Below, piece by piece: positions 1 to 7,547 of a DNA stretch of 9,040 nucleotides. The translations under genes were made by a program, and so were the position numbers. This DNA comes from an uncultured Macromonas sp. Lineage in GTDB: Bacteria; Pseudomonadota; Gammaproteobacteria; Burkholderiales; Burkholderiaceae. How positions within the stretch are numbered: position 1 is the first letter of the stretch; the number at the start of each line of letters is the position of its first letter. The notes beneath the pieces were generated by a model that did no database searches, had not been told where the DNA came from, and saw only the letters and a program-made list of their open reading frames with translations. The stretch lies in assembly GCA_946481585.1 (NCBI GenBank), contig CAMLOF010000109.1:1-9040 (forward strand), in the 5' to 3' direction.

Positions 1-103
1 CACCGGCTTCACCGACGCCGAGGTGCTGCGCGGCTACATCCAGGCCCGCAGCCCCCTCAAAGCCGCCGACTTTGACCCAGGTCAGGCCGTGCAGCGCCGC
101 TGA
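1..103 (+). CDS. C-terminal end of an unidentified protein (partial)
   Basis: An open frame enters from the left edge (first complete codon at base 2) and ends at a TGA at 101-103. The visible 33 residues begin TGFTDAEVLRGYIQ and end QAVQRR, with no motif I can assign to a family. It is believed to be coding because it is open to the window edge and its stop lies only 2 bases before the ATG of the downstream membrane protein gene, the spacing expected inside an operon. The two are therefore probably co-transcribed and perhaps translationally coupled. I do not recognise the product and give no function. Confidence 0.6.
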   Translation, partial: TGFTDAEVLRGYIQARSPLKAADFDPGQAVQRR

Positions 104-105
104 AC

Positions 106-2136
106 ATGCTTTACTTCGCGACGACGGTCTTTCTTTCGGCCTTCCTGCTGTTCCAGGTCCAGCCCATCGTCGCCAAGATGATCCTTCCGTGGTTCGGGGG
201 GGCGTCATCGGTGTGGAGCGTGTGCCTGGTGTTCTTCCAGGCTGAGCTGTTGCTGGGCTATGCCTACGTGCACTGGCTGCATCAAAAGCTGCCCGCCGCA
301 CGCCAAATGGTGGTGCACGGCACATTGCTGGTCTTGAGCCTGCTGACGCTGCCCGTGTTGGCCAACCCGGCGTGGCGGGAGCTGGTCGCAGGCTCCCCTG
401 CGCTCGGCGTGCTGCTGGTGCTGGCCACCGCCGTGGGCGCCCCCTATCTGCTGCTATCCACCACCGGCCCGCTGATGCAGGCCTGGTACGCGCGAGCCCA
501 CCTGTTTTCCAGTGCTGGTGTGCAGCCCTATCGCCTCTATGCCCTGTCCAACCTGGCGTCCATGCTGGGCCTGCTGACTTACCCGCTGCTGGTCGAGCCG
601 CTGCTGGACGTGCGGCCCCAGGCTCTGGCCTGGTCAGCAGGCTATGCGCTGTTCGTCGCGGCCTGCCTGGCCACCGCCGCCTACACCTGGCGTGGGTTGC
701 GCCTGCAAGCGCAGTGCGCGCCATCCACGCAAGCAGACGGGTCTGCGCCCCCATCCTGGCCGGAACGCCTGCTGTGGGTGGGGCTGGCGGCAACCGCCAC
801 GGTTCTGCTCTTGTCCATCACCCGCCACCTCACGCAGGACGTGGCGCCCGTCCCCTTCCTGTGGGTGCTGCCGCTGAGCCTGTACCTGTTGAGCTTCATT
901 CTGTGCTTTGACGCACCACGCTACTACGTGCGCCCGCTGTTCCTGGGGGCGCTGCCGCTGGCGTTCTGGGCACTGGACCACGTGATGAACGAAGGCGCCA
1001 GCGTCCCGCTGATGGTCACCTTGCTGTGTGGCGCGCTGTTCGTGTTCTGCATGGTCTGCCATGGCGAACTGGTGCGCCGCAAGCCCCCTGTGCGCCACCT
1101 CACGTTGTTCTACCTGATGCTGTCCACCGGCGGCGCGCTGGGTGGCGCACTCGTGGGGCTGCTGGCACCCGCTGTATTCAACGCCTATTACGAACTGCCC
1201 CTGGGGCTGTTCACCTGCGCGGCACTGGTCACCGTCGTGCTCTGGCCTTCGCTGGGCAAGCGTTGGCGCGGCCTGCTGTTGCTGGCACTGGCGGCCTACG
1301 CGCTGCGTCTGGTGGACCTGTCGCTGGGTTACGTTCAGGGCTACCAGATGGTCATGCGCAACTTCTACAGCCAGCTGCGGGTGGAAGAAACGGTGGACGC
1401 GAAGCTGGGCCCCGTGCGCAGCCTGGTGCATGGGCGCATCAACCATGGCGAACAGTACCTGGACGCCCGCCACCGCCGGCAGCCCACCGCCTATTACTGC
1501 GAACTCTCGGGCATTGGCCGGGCGCTGCGCAGCCTGCCGCAGGACCGCCCGCTGAAACTGGGCGTGGTAGGGCTGGGCACCGGCACCCTGGCCACCTACG
1601 GGCGCCCCGGCGACGTCATGCGCATCTACGAGATCAACGACCAGGTGCTGAGCCTGGCCCGCAGCCATTTCACCTACCTGCAGGACAGCGGCGCGCGCAT
1701 TGAAACAGCCCTGGGCGATGGCCGACTGGTGCTGGAGGCAGAGCCGCCCCAGAGCTTCGACCTGCTGGTCATGGACGCCTTTTCGGGCGATTCCATCCCC
1801 ACCCATCTGCTCACGCTGGAGGCTCTTCAAGGCTACCTGCGCCACCTGGCACCGCAGGGGGTGCTGGCGGTGCACATCACCAACCGTTACCTGGACCTGA
1901 AACCGGTGATGGCTGCGGCAGCGAAGACACTTGGCCGCGTGGCCGTGGCCTACGACCTGAGCCCCCCGGAAGATGATCTGTATTGCCGCCGTTCAAGCTG
2001 GGTGCTGTTGATGACGCCCCAACAGGCCGACGCGCTGCCGCCCGCGTTGGCCGGTGGCACCCGGCTAGCAATTCAGCCGGGTTTCCGGCCCTGGACGGAC
2101 AGCTTCTCCAACCTGCTGAGCATCCTCAAAGACTGA
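106..2136 (+). CDS. Fused MFS-like/spermidine synthase-like membrane protein
   Basis: A 676-residue protein in two halves. Residues 1 to about 405 are very hydrophobic, with roughly 11-12 predicted membrane segments (for example near 2-24, 37-57, 100-120, 172-193, 222-241, 248-268, 299-322, 332-353, 387-404). Residues about 420-676 form a cytoplasmic Rossmann-type domain like the spermidine synthase/SAM-methyltransferase fold: glycine motif VVGLGTGTLA (487-496), acidic residue E509 in RIYEIND, LGDGR with D538, and VMDAFSGDSIP with D557 and D562. The ending PWTDSFSNLL is typical of this fusion family. The classical SpeE YHE acceptor motif is not seen; the equivalent region reads PTAYYCELSGIG, so true polyamine synthesis is uncertain. 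In such fusions the transported or modified substrate is generally unknown. The ATG at 106 lacks a clear Shine-Dalgarno and may depend on coupling to the gene ending at 103. Confidence 0.88.
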   Translation: MLYFATTVFLSAFLLFQVQPIVAKMILPWFGGASSVWSVCLVFFQAELLLGYAYVHWLHQKLPAARQMVVHGTLLVLSLLTLPVLANPAWRELVAGSPALGVLLVLATAVGAPYLLLSTTGPLMQAWYARAHLFSSAGVQPYRLYALSNLASMLGLLTYPLLVEPLLDVRPQALAWSAGYALFVAACLATAAYTWRGLRLQAQCAPSTQADGSAPPSWPERLLWVGLAATATVLLLSITRHLTQDVAPVPFLWVLPLSLYLLSFILCFDAPRYYVRPLFLGALPLAFWALDHVMNEGASVPLMVTLLCGALFVFCMVCHGELVRRKPPVRHLTLFYLMLSTGGALGGALVGLLAPAVFNAYYELPLGLFTCAALVTVVLWPSLGKRWRGLLLLALAAYALRLVDLSLGYVQGYQMVMRNFYSQLRVEETVDAKLGPVRSLVHGRINHGEQYLDARHRRQPTAYYCELSGIGRALRSLPQDRPLKLGVVGLGTGTLATYGRPGDVMRIYEINDQVLSLARSHFTYLQDSGARIETALGDGRLVLEAEPPQSFDLLVMDAFSGDSIPTHLLTLEALQGYLRHLAPQGVLAVHITNRYLDLKPVMAAAAKTLGRVAVAYDLSPPEDDLYCRRSSWVLLMTPQQADALPPALAGGTRLAIQPGFRPWTDSFSNLLSILKD

Positions 2137-2145
2137 CGCAGCCGC

Positions 2146-3270
2146 TTAAACCGACAGGTCGATCTGCTGCATCACACCGGTTTCGCCGGTCTCTGCCAGA
2201 TAGACACCGCTGGCCCGCACCTGCCCCAGGGTGGCGTTGCCGTCACCCTTCACACTGAAGGGGCTGGCCACCTGGCCCAGGTAGAGCGCGCCCACGTTGG
2301 CCTCTTGCAGAGTGCGCAGGCTGTCCTGCCCCTGCAGGTCCTTCTGCCACACCAGCAGTTGGGCATAAATATCGTCAGACTCGTCGATCCAGCCATTGCC
2401 GTCGCCATCGTGCGCGGCCAGTTCGGCAAAGCCGTTGCCGGTGGTGGCGCCAAACAGTTCGGTGCCGTCGTCGGCCTGCCCGTTGGCGTTGCGGTCGAAC
2501 ACCAGGAAGCCGCTGCTCACCCCCACGAAGGGCATGTTCTCGTTGGCGCCGTCGGCGTCCAGGTCGAAGGCAAAGCGCGTGTCGGTCAATGCTGGGGCCG
2601 CGCCGTCAAAGTGCAGCACCAACGGGTCCTTCACCACGGCGGCATCCCCGGCGCGCACCTGCACCTGGCTCACGTCCAGTTGCTCGCGCTGCATCACCAG
2701 CCCCATCTCGAAGCTGATGCTGCGTCCGTCGGCCAAGCTCACGGTGCCTTGCGCTGCAAAAACCGAAATCTCCTGTTCGTAGCGGATTTCGACCCGGTCA
2801 TAGGTCATGCCCCAGCCCGCGCGCTGCGCACTGGCTGCCGCCGTTGCATTGCTGGATGCGTCAGACACCTCCACAGCCGCAACTTCGCCACGCAGTTCCT
2901 CAGCATGGAACACGCGCACCTTGATGCCCGTCATCGCCTCAACCATGCGCGCCAGCACCTGCAAGCGGGGTTCGACAGCGTCCTTGTCGTCGGACTTGAC
3001 CTCGCGCGTTTTCTCGGCCGCCTGGGCAGGCTGGTGAGACGGGCGGCCCACCGCGCGGCCTGGCACCTCCAGCGGGCGCGCCTGGCGCGCCACGTCAGAC
3101 AGCGCCAGCAGCACCGATGGGCGCGAGCCGCCACCAGATTCGCTGCGCGTGGCAGCCCCCTCACCCGCGCCCGCTGCGCCGCGCCAGAAACGCAAGCGCT
3201 CACTCACCTGCTGGGTGTCGGTGCGCTCCTGGCGGCTGGCCAGCGCAATGTCGGATTGGGTGATCTTCAT
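2146..3270 (-). CDS. Hypothetical protein with EF-hand/RTX-associated calcium-binding loops
   Basis: A 374-residue protein of unknown role. I chose the ATG at 3270 because the resulting start, MKITQSDIALAS, resembles the conserved beginning of this proteobacterial family; in-frame GTG codons at 3300 and 3294 would add 10 or 8 residues. There is no signal peptide or membrane segment. Residues 30-100 are low-complexity and polar. Residues about 155-200 hold a beta-rich stretch with SLADGRSISFEMG. The C-terminal part carries three Asp/Asn-rich loops: D236-x-D238-x-D240-G, D259-x-N261-x-N263-G, and D288-x-D290-x-N292-G-x-I-D296-x-x-D299. The last fits a 12-residue EF-hand loop, with Asp in the final position. 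The phrase DDGTELFG (267-274) followed by NGFAEL matches the module often found in large RTX/hemolysin-type proteins. Calcium binding is therefore a reasonable inference; the function is not known. It converges on the membrane protein gene, with 9 bases between the stops. Confidence 0.82.
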   Translation of the reverse strand: MKITQSDIALASRQERTDTQQVSERLRFWRGAAGAGEGAATRSESGGGSRPSVLLALSDVARQARPLEVPGRAVGRPSHQPAQAAEKTREVKSDDKDAVEPRLQVLARMVEAMTGIKVRVFHAEELRGEVAAVEVSDASSNATAAASAQRAGWGMTYDRVEIRYEQEISVFAAQGTVSLADGRSISFEMGLVMQREQLDVSQVQVRAGDAAVVKDPLVLHFDGAAPALTDTRFAFDLDADGANENMPFVGVSSGFLVFDRNANGQADDGTELFGATTGNGFAELAAHDGDGNGWIDESDDIYAQLLVWQKDLQGQDSLRTLQEANVGALYLGQVASPFSVKGDGNATLGQVRASGVYLAETGETGVMQQIDLSV

Positions 3271-3300
3271 GTCTTGCGCTTCGGCATGCGTCACAAACAC

Positions 3301-3331
3301 TTGAGTACATCCCGACGAACGGCGCTAGACT
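3301..3331 (+). promoter_or_regulatory. Possible sigma-70 promoter for the Lon-like protease gene
   Basis: In the 101-base divergent intergenic region, TTGAGT (3301-3306, 4/6 to TTGACA) and TAGACT (3326-3331, 4/6 to TATAAT) are separated by 19 bases, slightly long. Transcription would start near 3338, leaving a leader of about 34 bases. The match is modest and was made by eye. I found no convincing promoter for the divergent calcium-loop gene in the same gap. Confidence 0.3.
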
Positions 3332-3358
3332 GACCGTGCACAGTACGACGGCCAGCCC

Positions 3359-3363
3359 AGGGA
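3359..3363 (+). promoter_or_regulatory. Ribosome binding site that fixes the protease start
   Basis: AGGGA lies 8 bases before the ATG at 3372 and supports that start. An in-frame GTG at 3336 would add 12 residues (beginning HSTTASPG), but it falls at the predicted transcription start and has no such site. Confidence 0.55.
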
Positions 3364-3371
3364 AACAAACC

Positions 3372-5819
3372 ATGACCGACCCGACAAACGCCCCCCTGTC
3401 CCCCGCGCAACGCCTGGCTCCGGGCGACCTGCGCCTGCAGATCGACCCCAATGCCTTGGGCTTTGCCGACACCGCCGAACTGAGCCAGGAGCCCCTGCCC
3501 TGGATTGGCCAGGAGCGCGCTCACACCGCTGCCCGTTTTGGCCTGGGGCTGGACCAGCCGCATTACCACTTGTTTGTGCTGGGTGACGTGGGCACCGGAC
3601 GCTCCACCCTGCTGCAGCAGGAGATGGAGGCCGCCGCCGCCAGCCGCCCCGTGCCTCCCGACCTGTGCTACCTGCACAACTTTGAAAGCCCAGAACGCCC
3701 CCGCGCGCTGCGCCTGCCCGCTGGCCAGGGCCGCCAGCTGCGCCAGCTCATGGCCGAACTCACCCGCACCCTGCAGGTGGACATTCCAAAACGCTTCACA
3801 GAACCCGACTTCAAGGCCGACAGCGACGCCCTGGAGCGCAACTACACCGACCAGGAAGCCCAGGCCTACAGCGCCCTGTCCGCCTTTGCCGACGAGCGCC
3901 ACTTTGCCCTGCGTCGCGACAGCGGCCAACTCATCTTCACCCTGATCGACGACAAGGGCGAGGTGCTTTCCGCCACCGACATGGCAGCCCTGCCCAAGGA
4001 GTCGCGAGAGCGTTTTGACCAAGGCGAGCGCGAACTCCGTGGGGAAATCCTGCGCTTCCTGGAAGTGACTGCGCCGCTGGAGCGCGCCCTGAGGGACGGC
4101 ATGGTGGCGCTGCGGCGGCAAGCAGTGAAGCCCCTGCTGGACCGCGAACTGCAAAACATCCGGCAGGAACTGAAGAAGCAGTTCAAGGACACGCGCAAGC
4201 TCGGCACGTGGCTGGACGAAGTGGCCCGCGACGTACTGGACCACCTGGACCTGTTCGAAGTCGCCGCCCCCGAGGACGACGAGGAACGCCGCGAAGCGCT
4301 CGCCCGCCAGCTCTCGCGCTACCGCGTCAACCTGGTGGTGGACAACGCCAACACCCAGGGCGCACCCGTTATCGTCGAGAACAACCCGCTGTACCGCCCA
4401 CTCTTCGGCAGCATCGAATACCAGTCGGAAAACGACGTGCTCGTCACCGACTTCTCGCGCATCCGCGCGGGCAGCCTGCTCAAGGCCCATGGCGGCTACC
4501 TGATGCTGCACATGCGCGACCTGTTCACCGACGAGCTGGTCTGGGAAAAGCTGCGCCGCTTCCTGCGCAGCGGCCGCCTGCAGATCGAAGAGCCCGGCAC
4601 CATGTTCACCGCCCTGGCCACCACCTCGCTGGAACCCGAAGCCGTGGACGTGGATGTGAAGATCGTGCTCATCGGCTCCAACGAGCATTTCTATGCCCTG
4701 CAAGAGGGCGACCCCGAATTTGCCCGCCACTTCCGCGTGAAGGTGGACTTTGCCGACGCCTTCCACGCCAGCGACGACACCCGGTACGCCACCGGCGTGT
4801 TCGTGGGGCACACCTGCGCCCGCCTGGGCCTGCCGCACTTCAGCGCCGCCGCCGTGGCCCGGCTGATCGAAGACACCCACCGAGAGGCCGAGGACCAGAC
4901 CCGTCAGAGCGCCGCCTTCGCCCGCACCGAGGCCCTGGTGGTGGAAAGCGCCGCCACCGCCCAGGCGCGTGGCGCCCGCCTGGTCGAGCGGCAGGACGTG
5001 GAAGCCGCCCTGGCCGCGCGCAACCACCGCCACGACTACCCCGACCAGCGCCTGCGCGAAGCCATTCTGGAAGGCGACCGCCTCATCGCGCTCGGCGGCG
5101 CGCGCGTGGGCCAGCTCAACGGCCTGAGCGTCATCGACCTGGGCGACTACCGCTTCGGCCTGCCCATGCGCGTGGCCGCCCGCACCGTCGCGGGCTCCGA
5201 AGGGCTGCTCAACATCGAGCGCGAAGTGGAACTCTCCGGGCCCATCCACGACAAGGCCGTGCTCATCCTGCACAGCTACCTGTCGGCCCTCTTCGCGCAC
5301 ATCGCGCCGCTGGCGCTGTCAGCCTCCATCGTGTTCGAGCAGGAATACAGCGGCATCGAAGGTGACTCGGCCTCGTGTGCCGAACTGTTCGCGCTGCTGT
5401 CCTCGCTGTCAGGCGTGCCGCTGCGGCAGGGCATCGCCGTCACGGGGGCTCTCAACGCCTTTGGCGACGTGTTGCCCATCGGCGGCGTGAACGAAAAGAT
5501 CGAGGGCTTCTTCCGCGTGTGCCAGGCGCAAGGGCTGTCTGGCGAACAAGGGGTGTTGGTGCCGCAGCGCAACCGCCGCCACCTCATGCTCGACCGGGAA
5601 GTCTGTGACGCTGTGGCGCAGGGGCGTTTTCACATCTACACCGCCGCACACGTGGGCGAAGCCATGGAACGGCTCACCGGCGTGCCTTTCGGGCAGACGC
5701 ACGACGGCACAGGCTACGCGCCCGACAGCCTGCTGGGCCGAGCCGAGGCCACGCTGCACGCCTACCGGCGCGCGTGCCTCAAGGCGGGCAACCCGCGCGC
5801 CTGGCGCCGCAAACCCTGA
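3372..5819 (+). CDS. Lon-family ATP-dependent protease (AAA_32/LonB-like, S16)
   Basis: An 815-residue cytoplasmic protein of the Lon-like family with an N-terminal ATPase and a C-terminal S16 peptidase domain. The P-loop GDVGTGRST is at 71-79, with Arg77 in place of the usual lysine. Residues about 100-300 are a charged, largely helical insertion, as in AAA_32/LonB LID proteins. AAA elements resume with ENNPLYRPLFGSIEY (about 335-350), AHGGYLMLHMRDL (372-384, degenerate Walker B with His380 where an acid is usual) and IGSNEHFY plus DPEFARHFRVKVDF (about 434-465). The protease domain covers about 570-780: SGPIHDKAVLIL, EGDSAS with catalytic Ser666, and GGVNEKIEGFF with catalytic Lys709. The 43-residue Ser-Lys distance equals that of E. 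coli Lon (679/722). It lacks the classical Lon N-terminal substrate domain and is not lonA. Targets are unknown; a quality-control role is inferred from the family. Confidence 0.93.
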   Translation: MTDPTNAPLSPAQRLAPGDLRLQIDPNALGFADTAELSQEPLPWIGQERAHTAARFGLGLDQPHYHLFVLGDVGTGRSTLLQQEMEAAAASRPVPPDLCYLHNFESPERPRALRLPAGQGRQLRQLMAELTRTLQVDIPKRFTEPDFKADSDALERNYTDQEAQAYSALSAFADERHFALRRDSGQLIFTLIDDKGEVLSATDMAALPKESRERFDQGERELRGEILRFLEVTAPLERALRDGMVALRRQAVKPLLDRELQNIRQELKKQFKDTRKLGTWLDEVARDVLDHLDLFEVAAPEDDEERREALARQLSRYRVNLVVDNANTQGAPVIVENNPLYRPLFGSIEYQSENDVLVTDFSRIRAGSLLKAHGGYLMLHMRDLFTDELVWEKLRRFLRSGRLQIEEPGTMFTALATTSLEPEAVDVDVKIVLIGSNEHFYALQEGDPEFARHFRVKVDFADAFHASDDTRYATGVFVGHTCARLGLPHFSAAAVARLIEDTHREAEDQTRQSAAFARTEALVVESAATAQARGARLVERQDVEAALAARNHRHDYPDQRLREAILEGDRLIALGGARVGQLNGLSVIDLGDYRFGLPMRVAARTVAGSEGLLNIEREVELSGPIHDKAVLILHSYLSALFAHIAPLALSASIVFEQEYSGIEGDSASCAELFALLSSLSGVPLRQGIAVTGALNAFGDVLPIGGVNEKIEGFFRVCQAQGLSGEQGVLVPQRNRRHLMLDREVCDAVAQGRFHIYTAAHVGEAMERLTGVPFGQTHDGTGYAPDSLLGRAEATLHAYRRACLKAGNPRAWRRKP

Positions 5820-5843
5820 GCCTGGCGAACAACAAGCTCAGGG
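5814..5843. terminator. Inverted repeat between convergent genes, possible bidirectional terminator
   Basis: CCCTGAGC (5814-5821) and GCTCAGGG (5836-5843) form a perfect 8-bp stem around a 14-base loop. The repeat contains the TGA stop of the protease gene (5817-5819) and, on the other strand, the TGA stop of the diguanylate cyclase gene (5840-5838). The minus strand continues GGGTTTGCGG, only three T residues, and the plus strand has no T run. It is therefore at best a weak intrinsic terminator or a 3'-end stabilising hairpin. Confidence 0.4.
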
Positions 5844-7547
5844 GCTGGCAAAGCAGAAGGTATTGCGCCCGTCGGCCTTGGCCTGGTACATCGCACGGTC
5901 GGCAGCGGAGATCAGGTCCGTGGCAGTGTGCCCGTCCTGCGGGTACTGGCTGATACCGATGCTGGCGCCAACATTGAGCGCCTGCAATCCGTAGGGGATG
6001 TCGGCGCGCGCCTGCTCGATGATCTTGTCGGCCACGGTGACAATGCCTTCCGGCCCGGGCGAGGGTGCATCCAGCAGCACCACGAACTCGTCACCACCAA
6101 TGCGCGCCAGGGTGTCGATCTCGCGCAGCACAGCCTGCATGCGCTTGGCCACCACGCGCAACACGTAATCGCCCGTGTCATGCCCCAGGCGATCGTTGAT
6201 GTCCTTGAAACGGTCCAAATCCACGAACAGCAGAGTCACGTGCTCGTGGTTGCGGCGCGCACGCGCAATCGCCTGATCCAGTCGCTCCTGCAACATGCGC
6301 CTGTTCGGCAAGCCGGTCAACGGGTCGTGCTGGGCCATGTGCTCCAGTTCTTCGCGGTTGTCGCGCAGCGTCACCATCTGCTGCGAAATCTGGTCCTGCA
6401 TGCGTTGGAAGCTGCGAGCCAGATCACCGATCTCGTCATTGCGCGCCAGCGGCAGCCTGGCTTCAGTCTGGCCTTGCGCAAACTGGCCAGCCGCCAGATT
6501 GATGGCGTTGATGGGCCGCGTCACTGCGCCTGCGAGCAGCACGGCCACCACGACACAACCTGTCGAAAGCAAACCTACGATGGCCAATATTTCCGCGCGC
6601 GGTCGGCTGACCTCCTGCAGCACCGCAGCCAGCGGCTGAGCCAAACCCAGCAAGAGCCCCTGCTCGTCCGACGCTACCTCCAACCCGCGACGCACAAAGG
6701 CGGCGACCAGCGGCGCACCCGTGGCCACGTCTCTCGCCTCGAACAACACTTCTTTCATGCCGCCTTCAACCAACGCGCGTGTCGGCTCAAACTCTTCTTG
6801 AATGAGAATGCGGCGGCCCTTGTCAAAACCAAAAGTCCGGGAACTGTCCGGGTGTATCAGCACGTCGCCCTCGGCGTTCGCCAGGAACAGCTTGAAGCCG
6901 CTCGGCAGGTCAGCCGCCAGCAACCGGAATACGGCCCTCAGATCAACGTTCACCACCACCACACCCAACGCAGGCTGCCCCTCTTGCCCCACCACGGGCA
7001 TGGCCAGCACGATGGCCGGTTTGTCCATGTTGAAAGGGGTGCCACGCTCGTGGTTGATGGCAATGCGTGACATGTAAGTGCTGCCCCTGGGCAGCCCCAG
7101 GGCCTGCGAAACGTAGGGGTAGTGGCCTTTTTCCTGCAGATCATCCCCCTGGACCCTCACCAGCCCCTGTTCGTCACGCTCCACCCGCACCCGCTCCAGC
7201 CCATGCTCCTTGGCCGAAATCAGGCGCATCTGCGTGTACGCCGGGTTGGTGTGCATGACCTGCTCAAAAAGCACCGCGATCTGCTCGTCCAACGCCGGGT
7301 TCGGCGCCGTCAGTGTGGCCCGGGCTGCAGGGTGTTCAGCCAGCATCTGCAGAACACGGGAAATCTCTTGCCGCGACGTAGTGATGCGACGCGCCAGCAC
7401 CTGGGTGGAAGTCAGCAGCTTGTCTTTTGCCGAATCAACCAGCAAATCCCGGCTGACCAGAAAACCGTGGAACGAGGCTATGCCCGCCGCCAGCACCCCC
7501 ACCAGGGCCAGCAGCAGCGCCAGCTTGGCAGCAATGCCGAACCTCAT
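5838..7547 (-). CDS. Membrane diguanylate cyclase with periplasmic Cache-like sensor, HAMP and GGDEF domains
   Basis: A 569-residue inner-membrane protein predicted to make c-di-GMP from two GTP. TM1 is about 6-31 and TM2 about 319-341. The roughly 285-residue periplasmic region between them looks like a Cache-type sensor (YPYVSQALG at 143-151, GVVVVNVDL at 195-203, FLANAEGDVLIHPD at 221-234). HAMP follows at about 342-393, with P345 and DEIGDLARSF (371-380). The GGDEF domain starts near 400: D443, N451 and D460 correspond to the Mg- and guanine-binding residues of PleD, and RIGGDEF ends at 488. An inhibitory I-site RxxD (R475-D478) sits five residues before GGDEF, so product feedback is likely. 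There is no EAL domain. The ATG overlaps the stop of the upstream solute-binding protein gene (ATGA), with AAGGTG 8 bases ahead, implying coupled translation. Confidence 0.95.
   Translation of the reverse strand: MRFGIAAKLALLLALVGVLAAGIASFHGFLVSRDLLVDSAKDKLLTSTQVLARRITTSRQEISRVLQMLAEHPAARATLTAPNPALDEQIAVLFEQVMHTNPAYTQMRLISAKEHGLERVRVERDEQGLVRVQGDDLQEKGHYPYVSQALGLPRGSTYMSRIAINHERGTPFNMDKPAIVLAMPVVGQEGQPALGVVVVNVDLRAVFRLLAADLPSGFKLFLANAEGDVLIHPDSSRTFGFDKGRRILIQEEFEPTRALVEGGMKEVLFEARDVATGAPLVAAFVRRGLEVASDEQGLLLGLAQPLAAVLQEVSRPRAEILAIVGLLSTGCVVVAVLLAGAVTRPINAINLAAGQFAQGQTEARLPLARNDEIGDLARSFQRMQDQISQQMVTLRDNREELEHMAQHDPLTGLPNRRMLQERLDQAIARARRNHEHVTLLFVDLDRFKDINDRLGHDTGDYVLRVVAKRMQAVLREIDTLARIGGDEFVVLLDAPSPGPEGIVTVADKIIEQARADIPYGLQALNVGASIGISQYPQDGHTATDLISAADRAMYQAKADGRNTFCFASP

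Noticed and set aside
634..1875. A 413-codon open frame antisense to the fused MFS/spermidine synthase-like gene
   Set aside because: It is a Gln/His/Ala/Arg-rich composition artefact opposite a gene with good motifs, with no domain or plausible start signal.
2176..2190. Small hairpin ACCGG-TTTCG-CCGGT near the 3' end of the calcium-loop gene
   Set aside because: The stem is only five base pairs, lies inside coding sequence and has no following T run, so it is not a convincing terminator.
3271..3371. Promoter for the calcium-loop gene on the minus strand (for example TTGTTT with TACTGT)
   Set aside because: The best hexamer pairs match the consensus at only about three of six positions each, not enough to call.
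3291..5300. A very long open frame (669 codons) antisense to the Lon-like protease gene
   Set aside because: Its translation is low-complexity, rich in Gly, Val, Gln and His, as expected from the reverse strand of a GC-rich gene, and it has no recognisable domain. The opposite strand carries a clear Lon-family protein with catalytic motifs.
5928..7070. A 380-codon plus-strand open frame opposite the diguanylate cyclase gene
   Set aside because: It lies wholly opposite well-supported HAMP and GGDEF coding sequence, and its translation resembles no protein family.
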